Origin: Enterovirga sp.
GTDB taxonomy: Bacteria > Pseudomonadota > Alphaproteobacteria > Rhizobiales > Beijerinckiaceae
Direction of reading: 5' to 3'
Length of the DNA: 43,325 bases
NCBI RefSeq assembly: GCF_028290205.1
Contig: NZ_JAQGKF010000119.1
Span: 1 to 43,325, forward strand
Below are positions 9,226 to 17,898 of this stretch, piece by piece (the first letter of the stretch is position 1; each line of letters opens with the position of its first letter). A model generated the notes under the pieces. It was not told the origin of the DNA, searched no databases, and saw nothing but the letters and a program-made list of their open reading frames with translations. Made by a program: the position numbers and the translations under genes.

Positions 9226-10457
9226 CACACTCTCCTCGGCGGGCGGCGCTCACCGGAGCGGCTCGCGCCCGCGGCGATTTTCAGCTGCGAGGGCTCACGC
9301 CGCTGCAGAAGCTCTGCGGCAAGCGCCCTCGCCTCCCCGTCCAGTGCGAGTGCCTCCTCGATCGTGGCGGGGGCGGCGGCGCCCTGTCCGCTTCTCCGCC
9401 GGCAGGTCTCTTCAACCACCGCCGGGATGTCGAGAAAGCCGATCCGGCCGTCGAGGAATGCCTGCACCGCGATCTCGTTGGCGCCGTTCAGGACCGCCGG
9501 CATGGCGCCTCCGGCAGCAAGCGCCTCGCGGGCGAGCCGCAGGCAGGGGAAGCGCTCCTCGTCGGGAGCCTCAAAGGTAAAGCTGCCGATCGCGGCGAGA
9601 TCGAGACGGGGCACCTCGATCGTGAGGCGTCTCTCGACGCCCAGGCAATGCGCGATCGGAATGCGCATGTCCGGCACGGCCATGCCGGCCGTCACGCCCC
9701 CGTCGCGCCACTGCACCAGGCCGTGGATGATGGATTGGGGATGCACCACGACGCCCAGCCGATCCGGGCCGACGCCGAACAGGTGGTGCGCCTCGATCAG
9801 CTCGAGGCCCTTGTTCATCAGGCTGGCCGAATCGACGTTGATCTTGGCGCCCATCGAATAGGTCGGGTGCTTGGCCGTGTGCGCCGGCGTGGCGCCGGCC
9901 ATCCTGTCCGACGACCAGGTCCGGAAGGGCCCGCCGGACGCGGTCAGAATCAGGGTCTCGACATCCTCGATGCAGCCGGCCGCCAGGGCCTGCGTCAGGG
10001 CATTGTGCTCCGAATCCATGGCCAGAATGGGCACGCCCTGCCGTTTGGCTTCGGCCATGAAGGCCTGGCCGGCCGAAACGAGACTTTCCTTGTTGGCCAA
10101 GGCGACGCGCCGGCCGGGTTTCAGTGCGTCCCGGGTCGGGACGAGACCCGCGGTGCCGGAGATGGCCGCCACGACGAGATCGGCGTCGCGGCTGCACGCC
10201 TCGTGCACGGCGGAGGGCCCTGCCCCGCAGGCGATCCCCGAGCCCGACAGCTCGGCCCGCAATTCCGCATGCCGCGAGCGGTCCGCCAGGGCCGCGTATT
10301 CGGCCCCGAGCTCGCGCGCCATGCGGGCGAGACCGGCCGCATCCTGCCCGGCCACCAGGGCTGAGACACGGAAGCGGTCACGGTGTTGCGACAGGACGTC
10401 GGCGGTGGAGCGGCCGATTGAACCGGTCGCGCCGAGAACGGTGATGCGGTCCGTCAC
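9225..10457 (-). CDS. dxr: 1-deoxy-D-xylulose 5-phosphate reductoisomerase
   Basis: This 410-residue enzyme of the MEP pathway converts DXP to MEP with NADPH and a divalent metal. It shows the dinucleotide motif GATGSIG, the metal site ILAMDSEHNAL, and ILTASGGPFR. The block KHPTYSMGAKINVDSASLMNKGLE also fits the family. The GTG at 10457 gives a 4-nt overlap with the cdsA stop (GTGA) and places the Rossmann motif at the usual distance from the start. Two further enzymes of isoprenoid metabolism, IspE and a polyprenyl synthase, are also in the window. Confidence 0.96.
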   Translation of the reverse strand: MTDRITVLGATGSIGRSTADVLSQHRDRFRVSALVAGQDAAGLARMARELGAEYAALADRSRHAELRAELSGSGIACGAGPSAVHEACSRDADLVVAAISGTAGLVPTRDALKPGRRVALANKESLVSAGQAFMAEAKRQGVPILAMDSEHNALTQALAAGCIEDVETLILTASGGPFRTWSSDRMAGATPAHTAKHPTYSMGAKINVDSASLMNKGLELIEAHHLFGVGPDRLGVVVHPQSIIHGLVQWRDGGVTAGMAVPDMRIPIAHCLGVERRLTIEVPRLDLAAIGSFTFEAPDEERFPCLRLAREALAAGGAMPAVLNGANEIAVQAFLDGRIGFLDIPAVVEETCRRRSGQGAAAPATIEEALALDGEARALAAELLQRREPSQLKIAAGASRSGERRPPRRV

Positions 10458-11308
10458 GGCAGCGCCCGCCCGGTCGCGAGCTGGAGGCCCGCCAGAACGA
10501 GGCCGATCGCGATGGCGACCGCGGCGAAACCGTCCAGTCGATCCATGAAGCCCCCATGGCCCGGGATGAGCGAGCCCGAATCCTTGACCCCGAAACGCCG
10601 TTTCATGGCCGATTCTCCGAGGTCCCCGGCCTGGCTGACCATGGAGGCGAGCGCGGACAGGACCGCGACGGCCGGCAGCTCGACCGGAAGAACCACGCCC
10701 GCGTTCCGAGCCAGGATGGCGACGGCAAGGCCCGCGAGCGTGGCGCCGGCGACGCCGCCCGCGAATCCCGACCAGGTCTTGCGGGGGCTCACCGCCGGCC
10801 AGAGCTTGGGACCTCCAAACCTCCGGCCCGCGAAATACGCCGCGACGTCGGTGGTCCAAACCACCGCAAACAGCCACAGGAGGGCGGCCGTGCCCCCGCT
10901 CGGCCGGAAGCGCAGCATCAAGGGCACGAGCACGATGGCGGCAGCGTAGCCGAACCCCGCCAGCATCCAGGCCCGGTCCTGCCCCGAGCGGCCGAGGACC
11001 AGGGCTGCCGCGGCCACGACGGCGACGGCGACGGCGCCGACGAGGGTCGAACCCGCCCCATAGGCGAGCAGCAGGGCCGCGAGGCCCGCTGTCGCCACGG
11101 CACCGAGAGGCCGGGCGGGCTGCACCCCGGTCATCGCCAACCACTCCGTCAGCACGGCCATCCCGGCGCAGAACCAGAGCGCGGCCAGGATCCAGCCCCC
11201 GGTCCAGGCGGTCAGCACGGCCAGAGCCGCGAGCACGAGGGAGGAGGTCGTGCGGAGCCGTAACTCGGATTTGCCCGGACCTGATCCGCCCTGTCCGGTG
11301 GCGGTCAT
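10454..11308 (-). CDS. cdsA: Phosphatidate cytidylyltransferase
   Basis: This 284-residue multi-pass membrane enzyme makes CDP-diacylglycerol from phosphatidate and CTP for phospholipid synthesis. The sequence is mostly hydrophobic helices and carries the full family signature near the C-terminus (SAMKRRFGVKDSG then PGHGGFMDRLDG). The ATG at 11308 starts 1 nt after the uppS stop. A GTG at 11335 would add nine residues and overlap uppS, so I regard it as less likely. It sits between uppS and dxr, as is usual in proteobacteria. Confidence 0.95.
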   Translation of the reverse strand: MTATGQGGSGPGKSELRLRTTSSLVLAALAVLTAWTGGWILAALWFCAGMAVLTEWLAMTGVQPARPLGAVATAGLAALLLAYGAGSTLVGAVAVAVVAAAALVLGRSGQDRAWMLAGFGYAAAIVLVPLMLRFRPSGGTAALLWLFAVVWTTDVAAYFAGRRFGGPKLWPAVSPRKTWSGFAGGVAGATLAGLAVAILARNAGVVLPVELPAVAVLSALASMVSQAGDLGESAMKRRFGVKDSGSLIPGHGGFMDRLDGFAAVAIAIGLVLAGLQLATGRALP

Positions 11309-11309
11309 A

Positions 11310-12092
11310 TCAGACAGCTTCTGCGCCCCGCCCACCGAACCGGCGATCCCGGCTCATGAACTGGCTGACGGCGGACCTGAACGCCCGGTCGTCGAAATCG
11401 GGCCAGAGGTCGGGCAGGAAGACGAACTCCGAATAGGCCGTCTGCCACGGGAGGAAGTTCGACACGCGCATCTCGCCCGACGTCCGGATGACGAGGTCGG
11501 GATCGGGAATCTCGGAGGTGTCCAGCGCGGCCGTGATGGCGGCGACATCGATCGCGTCCGGATCGAGCTGGCCGGCCCGGACGAGCCGCGCCAGGGCCCG
11601 CATGGCGCGGGCGATCTCCTGCCGCCCCCCGTAATTGAACGCCACCGTGAGCGTGAGCCCGGTGTTGCGGCGCGTAAGGTCCTGCGCCTCATCCAGGAGC
11701 GCCAACACGTCGGCCGAGAGGCCGGTGCGATCGCCGATCACGAGGACCCGCACATTGCTGTCGTGCAGTTCGGCGAGGTCGTTGCGAATGAAGCGCTTCA
11801 GAAGGCCGAACAGATCGGCGACCTCGGCCGGAGGCCGGCGCCAATTCTCGGTCGAGAAGCCGTACACGGTCAGGTAGCGGATCCCGAGCGCGGCTGCGCA
11901 CCTCACGGCCCGCCGCACCGCGTCCACGCCGCGGCGGTGCCCCTCGATCCGGGGAAGTCCGCGTCGGGCCGCCCACCGGCCGTTCCCGTCCATGATGATC
12001 GCGACATGAGCCGGCGGCGTCCCGGCACAGGGATCGACGCTCGCGCCCAGGTCCGCGAGGGACGTGTCCAGGGCCGTGGAGGGGGGTGACAT
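11310..12092 (-). CDS. uppS: Isoprenyl transferase, undecaprenyl diphosphate synthase type
   Basis: This 260-residue cis-prenyltransferase is expected to make undecaprenyl diphosphate, the lipid carrier for peptidoglycan and O-antigen. It shows [13 protein letters not shown] with the catalytic Asp (about residue 35), [10 protein letters not shown], and [15 protein letters not shown]. It also has the C-terminal block [21 protein letters not shown]. The ATG at 12092 is chosen because the segment before it is a shadow of frr. No clear Shine-Dalgarno is visible, and the roughly 30-residue leader before the conserved core is somewhat long. It lies 31 nt downstream of frr. Confidence 0.94.
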   Translation of the reverse strand: MSPPSTALDTSLADLGASVDPCAGTPPAHVAIIMDGNGRWAARRGLPRIEGHRRGVDAVRRAVRCAAALGIRYLTVYGFSTENWRRPPAEVADLFGLLKRFIRNDLAELHDSNVRVLVIGDRTGLSADVLALLDEAQDLTRRNTGLTLTVAFNYGGRQEIARAMRALARLVRAGQLDPDAIDVAAITAALDTSEIPDPDLVIRTSGEMRVSNFLPWQTAYSEFVFLPDLWPDFDDRAFRSAVSQFMSRDRRFGGRGAEAV

Positions 12093-12123
12093 GCGTGTTG
12101 TTCGTCCGCCGCTCAGCCAGACC

Positions 12124-12687
12124 TTAAACCTGCATGATTTCCTTTTCCTTTGCGGCCACCAGGTTGTCCACCTCCGCAATCGCCTGATCGGTCGCCTTCT
12201 GCACCTCGGTGCCGTGCCGCTTGCCGTCGTCCTCGCTGATGTGGGAATCCTTCTCGAGGCGTTTCAACACGTCGAGGCCGTCCCGGCGGACGTGGCGGAC
12301 GGCCACCCGCGCCTCCTCGGCGTATTTGTGAGCCACCTTCACCATCTCCTTGCGGCGCTGTTCGTTCATCTCGGGAACACGCAGCCGGATCACCTGGCCC
12401 TCTGTCTGCGGATTGAGGCCCAGGTCGGACTCCCGGATGGCCTTCTCGACGGCGGACACCATGCCCCGGTCCCACACCTGAACGGACAGGAGTCGCGGCT
12501 CGGGCACCGACACGGTCGCGACCTGGTTCATCGCCAGCGATTGCCCGTAGGCATTCACGTGGATGGGCTCCACCAGACTCGGCGTTGCCCGACCCGTGCG
12601 CAGGCCGCCGAGGTCCTGCTTCAGGGAGGCGACCGCCCCCTGCATGCGTCGTTTCAGGTCGCTGACGTCAAAGGTCGGGACGGCCAT
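12124..12687 (-). CDS. frr: Ribosome recycling factor
   Basis: This 187-residue protein splits the post-termination ribosome together with EF-G. Its length and the blocks [26 protein letters not shown]-like region ([25 protein letters not shown]) and [13 protein letters not shown] match RRF closely. It follows pyrH by 86 nt and precedes uppS, the standard order in this group. Confidence 0.97.
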   Translation of the reverse strand: MAVPTFDVSDLKRRMQGAVASLKQDLGGLRTGRATPSLVEPIHVNAYGQSLAMNQVATVSVPEPRLLSVQVWDRGMVSAVEKAIRESDLGLNPQTEGQVIRLRVPEMNEQRRKEMVKVAHKYAEEARVAVRHVRRDGLDVLKRLEKDSHISEDDGKRHGTEVQKATDQAIAEVDNLVAAKEKEIMQV

Positions 12688-12749
12688 GGCATTGATCCTG
12701 ATCGGGAATGGCCCGGATTACGCGCGCGCCGGCCCCTCATCAAGAGCCG

Positions 12750-12767
12750 CCGCCCCGCCGGGCCGGG
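12750..12767 (-). terminator. GC-rich hairpin between pyrH and frr
   Basis: The stem GCCCCG (12750-12755) pairs with CGGGGC (12762-12767) around a 6-nt loop, just past the pyrH stop on the minus strand. There is no U-run, so it may only slow or attenuate transcription into frr. Confidence 0.3.
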
Positions 12768-12773
12768 GCATGT

Positions 12774-13490
12774 TCAGGGGGCGACGATGGTGGACCGCGC
12801 CTCACCGGCCAGGATCGCCGCCACCGAGCTCGGGGCGTGGATCGAGCCCACGATCACCGTGAGGCGGTTCTCGCGGGCGAGTGCGAAGGCGGCCGTGTCC
12901 ATCACCTTGAGGTCGCGGGCGATCGCCTCGTCATGCGTCAAGCGGTCGTAGCGGGTGGCCGTGGCGTCCTGCTTCGGGTCCGCCGAATAGACGCCGTCGA
13001 CCTGTGTCGCCTTGAGCACCGCGTGGCAGCGCAGCTCGGCCGCGCGCAGCACGGCGGCCGTGTCGGTCGTGAAGAAGGGATTTCCGGTGCCGCCGGCGAT
13101 GAGCACGATCTGGCCACGCTGCAGGTGGTGCAGCGCGGGCTGGCGCGCGTAGGTCTCGCAGATGGTCGGCATGGACACGGCGGACATGGTGCGGGCCGTG
13201 ACCCCGGCGGCGTTCAGCGCCGTTTCCAGGGCCAGTGAATTCATCACCGTGGCCAGCATGCCCATCGAATCGGCCGTCGGGCGGTCGATCCATCCGGCCT
13301 GGCTCATCCGGGCGCCCCGGATGATGTTGCCGCCGCCGATCACGATGGCGAGTTCGACCCCGGCGGCCGCCGTGCGGGCGAGATCGTCGGCCAAGGCGGC
13401 GAGCGTCTTCGGATAGAGCCAGTACCCATCGGGGGCGACCAGCGCCTCGCCCGAGAGCTTCACGAGAACCCGCCTGCGCCCGTCCGTCAA
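12774..13490 (-). CDS. pyrH: UMP kinase
   Basis: This 238-residue amino-acid-kinase-fold enzyme phosphorylates UMP to UDP for pyrimidine nucleotide supply. It shows VLVKLSGEAL at the N-terminus, AIVIGGGNIIRG, DSMGMLATVMNSLAL and GGTGNPFFTTDTAA. ATQVDGVYSADPK follows. The only start that gives the usual short leader before the core is a TTG at 13490. A purine-rich GGGAGAGG sits about 4 nt upstream of it, so the TTG is well supported. The gap to tsf contains a strong hairpin. Confidence 0.95.
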   Translation of the reverse strand: MTDGRRRVLVKLSGEALVAPDGYWLYPKTLAALADDLARTAAAGVELAIVIGGGNIIRGARMSQAGWIDRPTADSMGMLATVMNSLALETALNAAGVTARTMSAVSMPTICETYARQPALHHLQRGQIVLIAGGTGNPFFTTDTAAVLRAAELRCHAVLKATQVDGVYSADPKQDATATRYDRLTHDEAIARDLKVMDTAAFALARENRLTVIVGSIHAPSSVAAILAGEARSTIVAP

Positions 13491-13570
13491 ACCGCCTCTC
13501 CCTTGCCTCGCGGCGCATGTTCCGGCTGGGCGGGGCCGGTCAGGACGTCATGTCGCCCGTCACATGGCAA

Positions 13571-13594
13571 CAGGGCGGCCCGTGAGCCGCCCTG
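13571..13594 (-). terminator. Hairpin after tsf
   Basis: A perfect 9-bp stem (CAGGGCGGC 13571-13579 with GCCGCCCTG 13586-13594) has a 6-nt loop just past the tsf stop. It probably terminates or attenuates the rpsB-tsf transcript before pyrH. No clear U-tract follows on the minus strand. Confidence 0.5.
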
Positions 13595-13601
13595 CACCGT
13601 C

Positions 13602-14564
13602 TCAGCCGGCCGAGGCGCTGTCGCCGTCCGCCTTCTTGCCGATGCCCGACTGCGCGGCCACCTCGGCGGCGAAGTCGGTCTCCTCGCGGGCGATGCCTTC
13701 GCCCAGCGCGTAGCGGACGAAACCCTTGATCGCGACAGGCTTGCCGAGCCGGCCTTCGGCCTCCTTCAGCAGCTGCGTGAAGGTCTTGCCCGCATGGTCC
13801 GGGATCACGGAGGGCTGATCGAGCAGCGTGTTCTCCTTGTAGAACGACCGGAGCCCGCTTTCGACGATCTTCGCCAGCACGTTGTCGGGCTTGCCGGCGT
13901 TCTTGTCGCGCAGGATGGCGCTTTCCCGCTCAACCGTTGCCGGATCCACGCCCGAGGCGTCGACCGCCACCGGGTTCATGGCCGCGACGTGCTTGGCGAT
14001 CTGGTTGCCGAGGGTGGCGAGCTGGGCGACGTCGCCTTCGGATTCGAGCGCCACCAGAACGCCGATCTTGCCGAGCCCCTCAGACACGGGGTTGTGGACG
14101 TAGTTCGCCACATAGCCGTGCTGCACTTCGAGTCGCACCACGCGGCGCAGCGACATGTTCTCGCCGATGGTGGCGATGAGCTCCTGGAGCTTGTCCTTCA
14201 CCGTGAGCTGGGAGCCGGGCAGATGCGCGGCCTCCAGCGCGGCCAGGGAGCCGTCGGTCATGAGCGCGATCTTGGCCGCCTCGCGGGCAAACGCCTGGAA
14301 GGCGTCGTTGCGGGCCACGAAGTCGGTCTCGGAATTCACCTCCACCATGGCCGCCGAGCGGCCGGGGCTCTCGACGGCGACGAGGCCCTCGGCAGCGGTG
14401 CGGCCGGCCTTCTTGGCAGCCTTGGCGAGCCCCTTCTTGCGCAGCCAGTCGACCGCGGCCTCGATGTCGCCGTCGACCTCGTTGAGCGCGCCCTTGCAAT
14501 CCATCATGCCCGCGCCGGTCTTCTCGCGCAGCTCCTTCACCAACGCGGCGGTGATCGTCGCCAT
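13602..14564 (-). CDS. tsf: Translation elongation factor Ts
   Basis: This 320-residue protein is the guanine nucleotide exchange factor for EF-Tu. The N-terminal domain has [18 protein letters not shown], with the TDFVARN block in [12 protein letters not shown]. The core and the C-terminal YALGEGI segment are present. The length is slightly above the roughly 280-310 usual for the family because of a short Ala/Ser-rich tail. It lies 84 nt downstream of rpsB, separated by a hairpin that may tune the S2 to EF-Ts ratio. Confidence 0.97.
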   Translation of the reverse strand: MATITAALVKELREKTGAGMMDCKGALNEVDGDIEAAVDWLRKKGLAKAAKKAGRTAAEGLVAVESPGRSAAMVEVNSETDFVARNDAFQAFAREAAKIALMTDGSLAALEAAHLPGSQLTVKDKLQELIATIGENMSLRRVVRLEVQHGYVANYVHNPVSEGLGKIGVLVALESEGDVAQLATLGNQIAKHVAAMNPVAVDASGVDPATVERESAILRDKNAGKPDNVLAKIVESGLRSFYKENTLLDQPSVIPDHAGKTFTQLLKEAEGRLGKPVAIKGFVRYALGEGIAREETDFAAEVAAQSGIGKKADGDSASAG

Positions 14565-14588
14565 CTCGTTCGTCCTTTCATGAATGAG

Positions 14589-14614
14589 GAAGCCGGCGGG
14601 TTGGCGCCGGCTTC
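14589..14614 (-). terminator. Hairpin between rpsB and tsf
   Basis: A perfect 10-bp stem (GAAGCCGGCG 14589-14598 with CGCCGGCTTC 14605-14614) has a 6-nt loop between rpsB and tsf. It lacks a U-tract, so an attenuator or processing site is more likely than a full terminator. Confidence 0.5.
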
Positions 14615-14648
14615 GATCTGTTCAGGCGGTTCGGCCGTCCGGCCCGGG

Positions 14649-15692
14649 TCAGGCCGCGTCGATGAGCCTGCGCGCCTGGTCGATCCAGCCGTCGCGGCCG
14701 ATGCGGCCGTTCAGCTTGAGGTCCGAGTCGAGCTTGACCACGTCCTCGGGCTTCATCGCGGCCACCTGCCAGTAGTGGAAGATGCCGGCGTCGTTCAGCT
14801 TCTTGTCGAGCTGCGGGCCGACGCCGGACAGCTTGGTGAGGTCGTCCGGGGCGCCGCGGGGCGCCGTCAGAAGCTCGAAGTTCTCGGCCGGGATCTCGAT
14901 CTCCGGCTCGGCAGGGCTTTCCGCAGCGGCCGCGCCGCCGGCCGCCGAGAGATCTTCCGCCATCGGCTCTTCCGAGGCGCCGACATCGATGCCCTGGAAG
15001 CCCTGGCTGCGGCCGATGCCGTCCAGCGCCGCCCGGGCGATGAGGTCGCAATAGAGCGCGATGGCGCGACCGGCGTCGTCATTGGCCGGAACCGGGAAGG
15101 CAATGCCTTCGGGATCGCAATTCGTGTCCACGATCGCGGCGACCGGGATGCCGAGGCGCTGGGCCTCCTTGATGGCCAGCGATTCCTTGTTCGTGTCGAT
15201 CACGAAGATGAGGCTGGGGACGCCGCCCATGTCCTTGATGCCGCCGAGCGCCTTGTCGAGCTTCTCCTTCTCGCGCGACAGCATCAGGCGCTCTTTCTTG
15301 GTGAGGCCCGGCCCGCCCGTGGTGAGCGTCTCGTCCAGGGTGCGCAGACGGTTGATCGATCCGGAGATCGTCTTCCAGTTGGTCAGCATGCCGCCGAGCC
15401 AGCGCGAATTCACATAGTACTGCGCCGACCGCTTGGCCGCCTCGGCGACCGCGTCGGAGGCCTGGCGCTTGGTGCCGACGAAAAGCACCCGGCCGCCCTT
15501 GGCCACCGTGTCGGACACGGCCTGCAGCGCGCGGTGCAGCATCGGCACCGTCTGGGCGAGGTCGATGATGTGGATGTTGTTGCGGGTGCCGAAGATGTAG
15601 GTCGACATCTTCGGGTTCCAGCGATGCGCCTGGTGACCGAAATGCGAGCCGGCTTCGAGCAGCTGGCGCATGGAGAAATCGGGAAGAGCCAT
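14649..15692 (-). CDS. rpsB: Ribosomal protein S2 with C-terminal extension
   Basis: The first roughly 230 residues are a complete small-subunit protein S2 ([60 protein letters not shown]). It continues for about 110 more residues. An acidic Ala/Glu/Pro linker (about 238-275) is followed by a compact segment (about 282-345) with [17 protein letters not shown] and FHYWQVA. That segment resembles the helix-hairpin-helix domain seen in some alphaproteobacterial ribosomal and Nuo proteins. E. coli S2 has 241 residues, this one 347. The frame is clean, so it is an extension and not a run-on error. Confidence 0.96.
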   Translation of the reverse strand: MALPDFSMRQLLEAGSHFGHQAHRWNPKMSTYIFGTRNNIHIIDLAQTVPMLHRALQAVSDTVAKGGRVLFVGTKRQASDAVAEAAKRSAQYYVNSRWLGGMLTNWKTISGSINRLRTLDETLTTGGPGLTKKERLMLSREKEKLDKALGGIKDMGGVPSLIFVIDTNKESLAIKEAQRLGIPVAAIVDTNCDPEGIAFPVPANDDAGRAIALYCDLIARAALDGIGRSQGFQGIDVGASEEPMAEDLSAAGGAAAAESPAEPEIEIPAENFELLTAPRGAPDDLTKLSGVGPQLDKKLNDAGIFHYWQVAAMKPEDVVKLDSDLKLNGRIGRDGWIDQARRLIDAA

Positions 15693-15729
15693 TGAACACT
15701 ATCTCCGGTTATGCCGCCGCGGAGCGATG

Positions 15730-15775
15730 GTCCGGCGAGGGCCGGACACCGGGACGCCTCATTGAATCATGAGGC
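15730..15775 (-). promoter_or_regulatory. Two hairpins in the rpsB leader
   Basis: Read on the minus strand, the rpsB leader holds two stem-loops: ATGAGGC 15769-15775 with GCCTCAT 15756-15762 (6-nt loop), then 15741-15747 with 15730-15736 (GTCCGGC/GCCGGAC, 4-nt loop). Ribosomal protein leaders often bind the encoded protein, so S2 autoregulation is a possibility, not shown. Confidence 0.4.
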
Positions 15776-15801
15776 CAGCTCCGCGTGTGGAATGCGCGGC
15801 C

Positions 15802-15830
15802 ATATACGGTCCGGGCCACCGGAAGGCAAG
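15802..15830 (-). promoter_or_regulatory. Candidate housekeeping promoter of rpsB
   Basis: On the minus strand, CTTGCC (15825-15830) and GTATAT (15802-15807) are separated by 17 nt. This is close to the alphaproteobacterial sigma-70 pattern CTTGAC-N17-CTATAT. It would give a leader of about 100 nt that includes both hairpins, and could drive the whole rpsB to lpxB block. Confidence 0.55.
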
Positions 15831-15895
15831 ACGCGGGCCGGGTCCCCGGCGAGGTCCCGCCCCCCGCATGCACCTGCCCGAAGGGCCGCCGGGAC

Positions 15896-17287
15896 CTAGG
15901 CCCGGGCGACCTCCCAGGTTGTGGTGCCGTCCTTGTTGTCCTTGAGCTGAACGCCCCTCGCCTTGAGCTCGTCGCGGATGCGGTCCGACTCGGCCCAGTT
16001 CTTGTCCGCCCGGGCCGCGAGGCGACGGTCGATCGCGGCGGCGATCTCGGCCGGATCGACGGCCGGATCGGGCGCGCCGACATCGCCGGAGAAGCCGAGC
16101 GCCCGCAGCGTCCCGGCCAGGGCCTGCCGGTTGCCGGCGCGGGCGAGCCCGTGCAGTTCGGCGAGGGCCTTGGGGGTGTTCAGATCGTCGAGCAGGGCGT
16201 CCAGGACCGGCCGGGCGAATTCCGCCGGCGCCTCCCGGAAACCCGGCTCCCGCACCCAGCCGTCCAGCGTGCGGGCGCTTTCCTCGAGCCCCCTCACCGT
16301 CCAGTCGATGGGCTGCCGGTAATGGGTCTTGAGCATGTTGAGCCGGACCACCTCGCCCGGCCAGTCGGCCAGCACGTCGCGAATCGTGATGAAGTTGCCG
16401 AGCGATTTCGACATCTTCTCCCCCTCGACCTGCAGGAAGCCGTTGTGCAGCCAGTAGGTGGCCATCGCCGGCCTGCCGAAGCAGCAGCGCGACTGGGCGA
16501 TCTCGTTTTCGTGGTGGGGGAAGATCAGGTCGAGCCCGCCGGCGTGGATGTCGAAGCTCTCGCCGAGATGCTTCCAGGCCATGGCGGAGCACTCGATGTG
16601 CCAGCCGGGGCGGCCCTCCGCGGCGATCCCGGCCGGGGACGGCCAGGACGGCTCCCCCGGCTTGGACGGCTTCCACAGCACAAAATCGAGCGGGGAGCGC
16701 TTGTAGGGCGCGACATCGACCCGCGCGCCCGCCTCCATCTCCTCCAGCGGCCGCCGCGAAAGGGAGCCGTAATCGGGCATCGACGGCACATGGAACAGAA
16801 CGTGCCCTTCGGCCGCGTAGGCATGGCCCTGCGCCACCAGCCGGTCGATCAGCCGGCGCATCTCCTCGATATGTTCGGTGGCGCGCGGCTCGATCAGCGC
16901 GAGCCGCCCGCCCGGCCGGTTCACATCCTCCGGCATCAGAACCCCGAGGGCGCGGATGTCCTCATGAAACTGCCGTTCCGTCTCGGCCGTCACCCGCCGG
17001 ATCGCGTCGTTCAGCGGCACGCCGGGAAAATCCCGCGCCGCCCGCGCATTGATCTTGTCGTCCACGTCCGTGATGTTGCGGACATAGGTGACGTGATCGG
17101 CACCGTAGAGGTGGCGCAGCAGGCGGAACAGGAGGTCGAAAACGATCACCGGCCGGGCGTTGCCGATATGGGCGAAATCGTAGACCGTGGGCCCGCAGGC
17201 ATACATCCTGACATGGGCCGGATCCGCCGGAGCAAACGGCTCCTTGCGTCGGGTCAGCGTGTTGGTGAGCCGCAAGCCTTCCGGCAT
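15896..17287 (-). CDS. cysS: Cysteinyl-tRNA synthetase
   Basis: This 463-residue class I aminoacyl-tRNA synthetase charges tRNA-Cys. It has the zinc-binding Cys in [10 protein letters not shown] followed by HIGN (about 40-43). The ITDVDDKIN block, [15 protein letters not shown], the zinc site [19 protein letters not shown] and KMSKSLGNF also match. Length and order are normal. The ATG at 17287 fits the family start. A small hairpin (17303-17316) lies in its leader. Confidence 0.97.
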   Translation of the reverse strand: MPEGLRLTNTLTRRKEPFAPADPAHVRMYACGPTVYDFAHIGNARPVIVFDLLFRLLRHLYGADHVTYVRNITDVDDKINARAARDFPGVPLNDAIRRVTAETERQFHEDIRALGVLMPEDVNRPGGRLALIEPRATEHIEEMRRLIDRLVAQGHAYAAEGHVLFHVPSMPDYGSLSRRPLEEMEAGARVDVAPYKRSPLDFVLWKPSKPGEPSWPSPAGIAAEGRPGWHIECSAMAWKHLGESFDIHAGGLDLIFPHHENEIAQSRCCFGRPAMATYWLHNGFLQVEGEKMSKSLGNFITIRDVLADWPGEVVRLNMLKTHYRQPIDWTVRGLEESARTLDGWVREPGFREAPAEFARPVLDALLDDLNTPKALAELHGLARAGNRQALAGTLRALGFSGDVGAPDPAVDPAEIAAAIDRRLAARADKNWAESDRIRDELKARGVQLKDNKDGTTTWEVARA

Positions 17288-17379
17288 GGCGATCGATCCT
17301 CAGCCCCGAGCGGGGCGTCTCTGTCCACGGTGCAAGGCCGCCACACCCCCTCACCAAACCGAGCGGGACCGGCGGGCGC

Positions 17380-17408
17380 GATTGCCCCACACCCCTGAAT
17401 CCGTCAAG
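17380..17408 (-). promoter_or_regulatory. Weak candidate promoter of cysS
   Basis: On the minus strand a perfect CTTGAC (17403-17408) lies 17 nt before GCAATC (17380-17385), or 16 nt before GGCAAT. The -10 match is poor. A GANTC methylation site (17397-17401) falls just after the -35. The surrounding stretch 17288-17547 shows no gene. Confidence 0.3.
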
Positions 17409-17547
17409 ACGCGCTCGCCTTGCCGACATGACGCTGCAACAAAAATCATCCCGGTGGAAACATTCGGGAAGCTCGGCGGTTTAAGGCTTTGTTGAGGCGT
17501 GGGAGACAACAGTCTGCCACATTCGGGGATTGGGTTCAGGATTGGTG

Positions 17548-17865
17548 ATGATGCGCCGAAAGCTTGCCATTCTCGGCTTTGCGACCGCCCTCCTGGGTGG
17601 CGCGATCGGTGCGACAGCGCTCCTGACCGATCAGACGCAGGCCGCCACGGCCGCGGCGACGTCCTTTATTATTCCGCTGAACGACGGTTACGGCGTCGCC
17701 GATTGCGTCGGCTCGGGCTCGAGCTGCGGCCAGGTGGTGGCCGACGCGTGGTGCGAGGCGCAAGGCTTTGCCCGTTCGGCGTCGTTCGGCCCGGCCGATG
17801 TCGAGGTGACCGGCTCCATCGCGCCCGGAAGCAGCCGGCCCATTTCCGTCACCTGCGCCAACTGA
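17548..17865 (+). CDS. Small secreted cysteine-containing protein, unknown function
   Basis: This is a 105-residue protein of no family I can name. It starts with two basic residues and a hydrophobic stretch (RRKLAILGFATALLGGAIGATALL), a signal peptide or N-terminal anchor, with possible cleavage after an Ala near residue 32-37. The mature part has four cysteines (53, 60, 69, 103), enough for two disulfides, and a compact DCVGSGSSCGQVVADAWCEAQGF core. The start is set by AGGA 6 nt before the ATG at 17548. It converges on the CreA-like gene 33 nt away. Periplasmic location is inferred. Confidence 0.7.
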   Translation: MMRRKLAILGFATALLGGAIGATALLTDQTQAATAAATSFIIPLNDGYGVADCVGSGSSCGQVVADAWCEAQGFARSASFGPADVEVTGSIAPGSSRPISVTCAN

Positions 17866-17898
17866 CGGGCGGGCCGCAGCCGCGCCCTCCCCGAGCGG

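Noticed and set aside
8059-9861. Plus-strand 600-codon frame opposite rseP and dxr
   Set aside because: Both genes on the minus strand are certain; the plus frame has shadow composition.
17456-17482. EcfG-type general stress promoter before the small secreted protein
   Set aside because: GGAAA-N17-GGTT departs from the GGAAC/CGTT pattern at both boxes.
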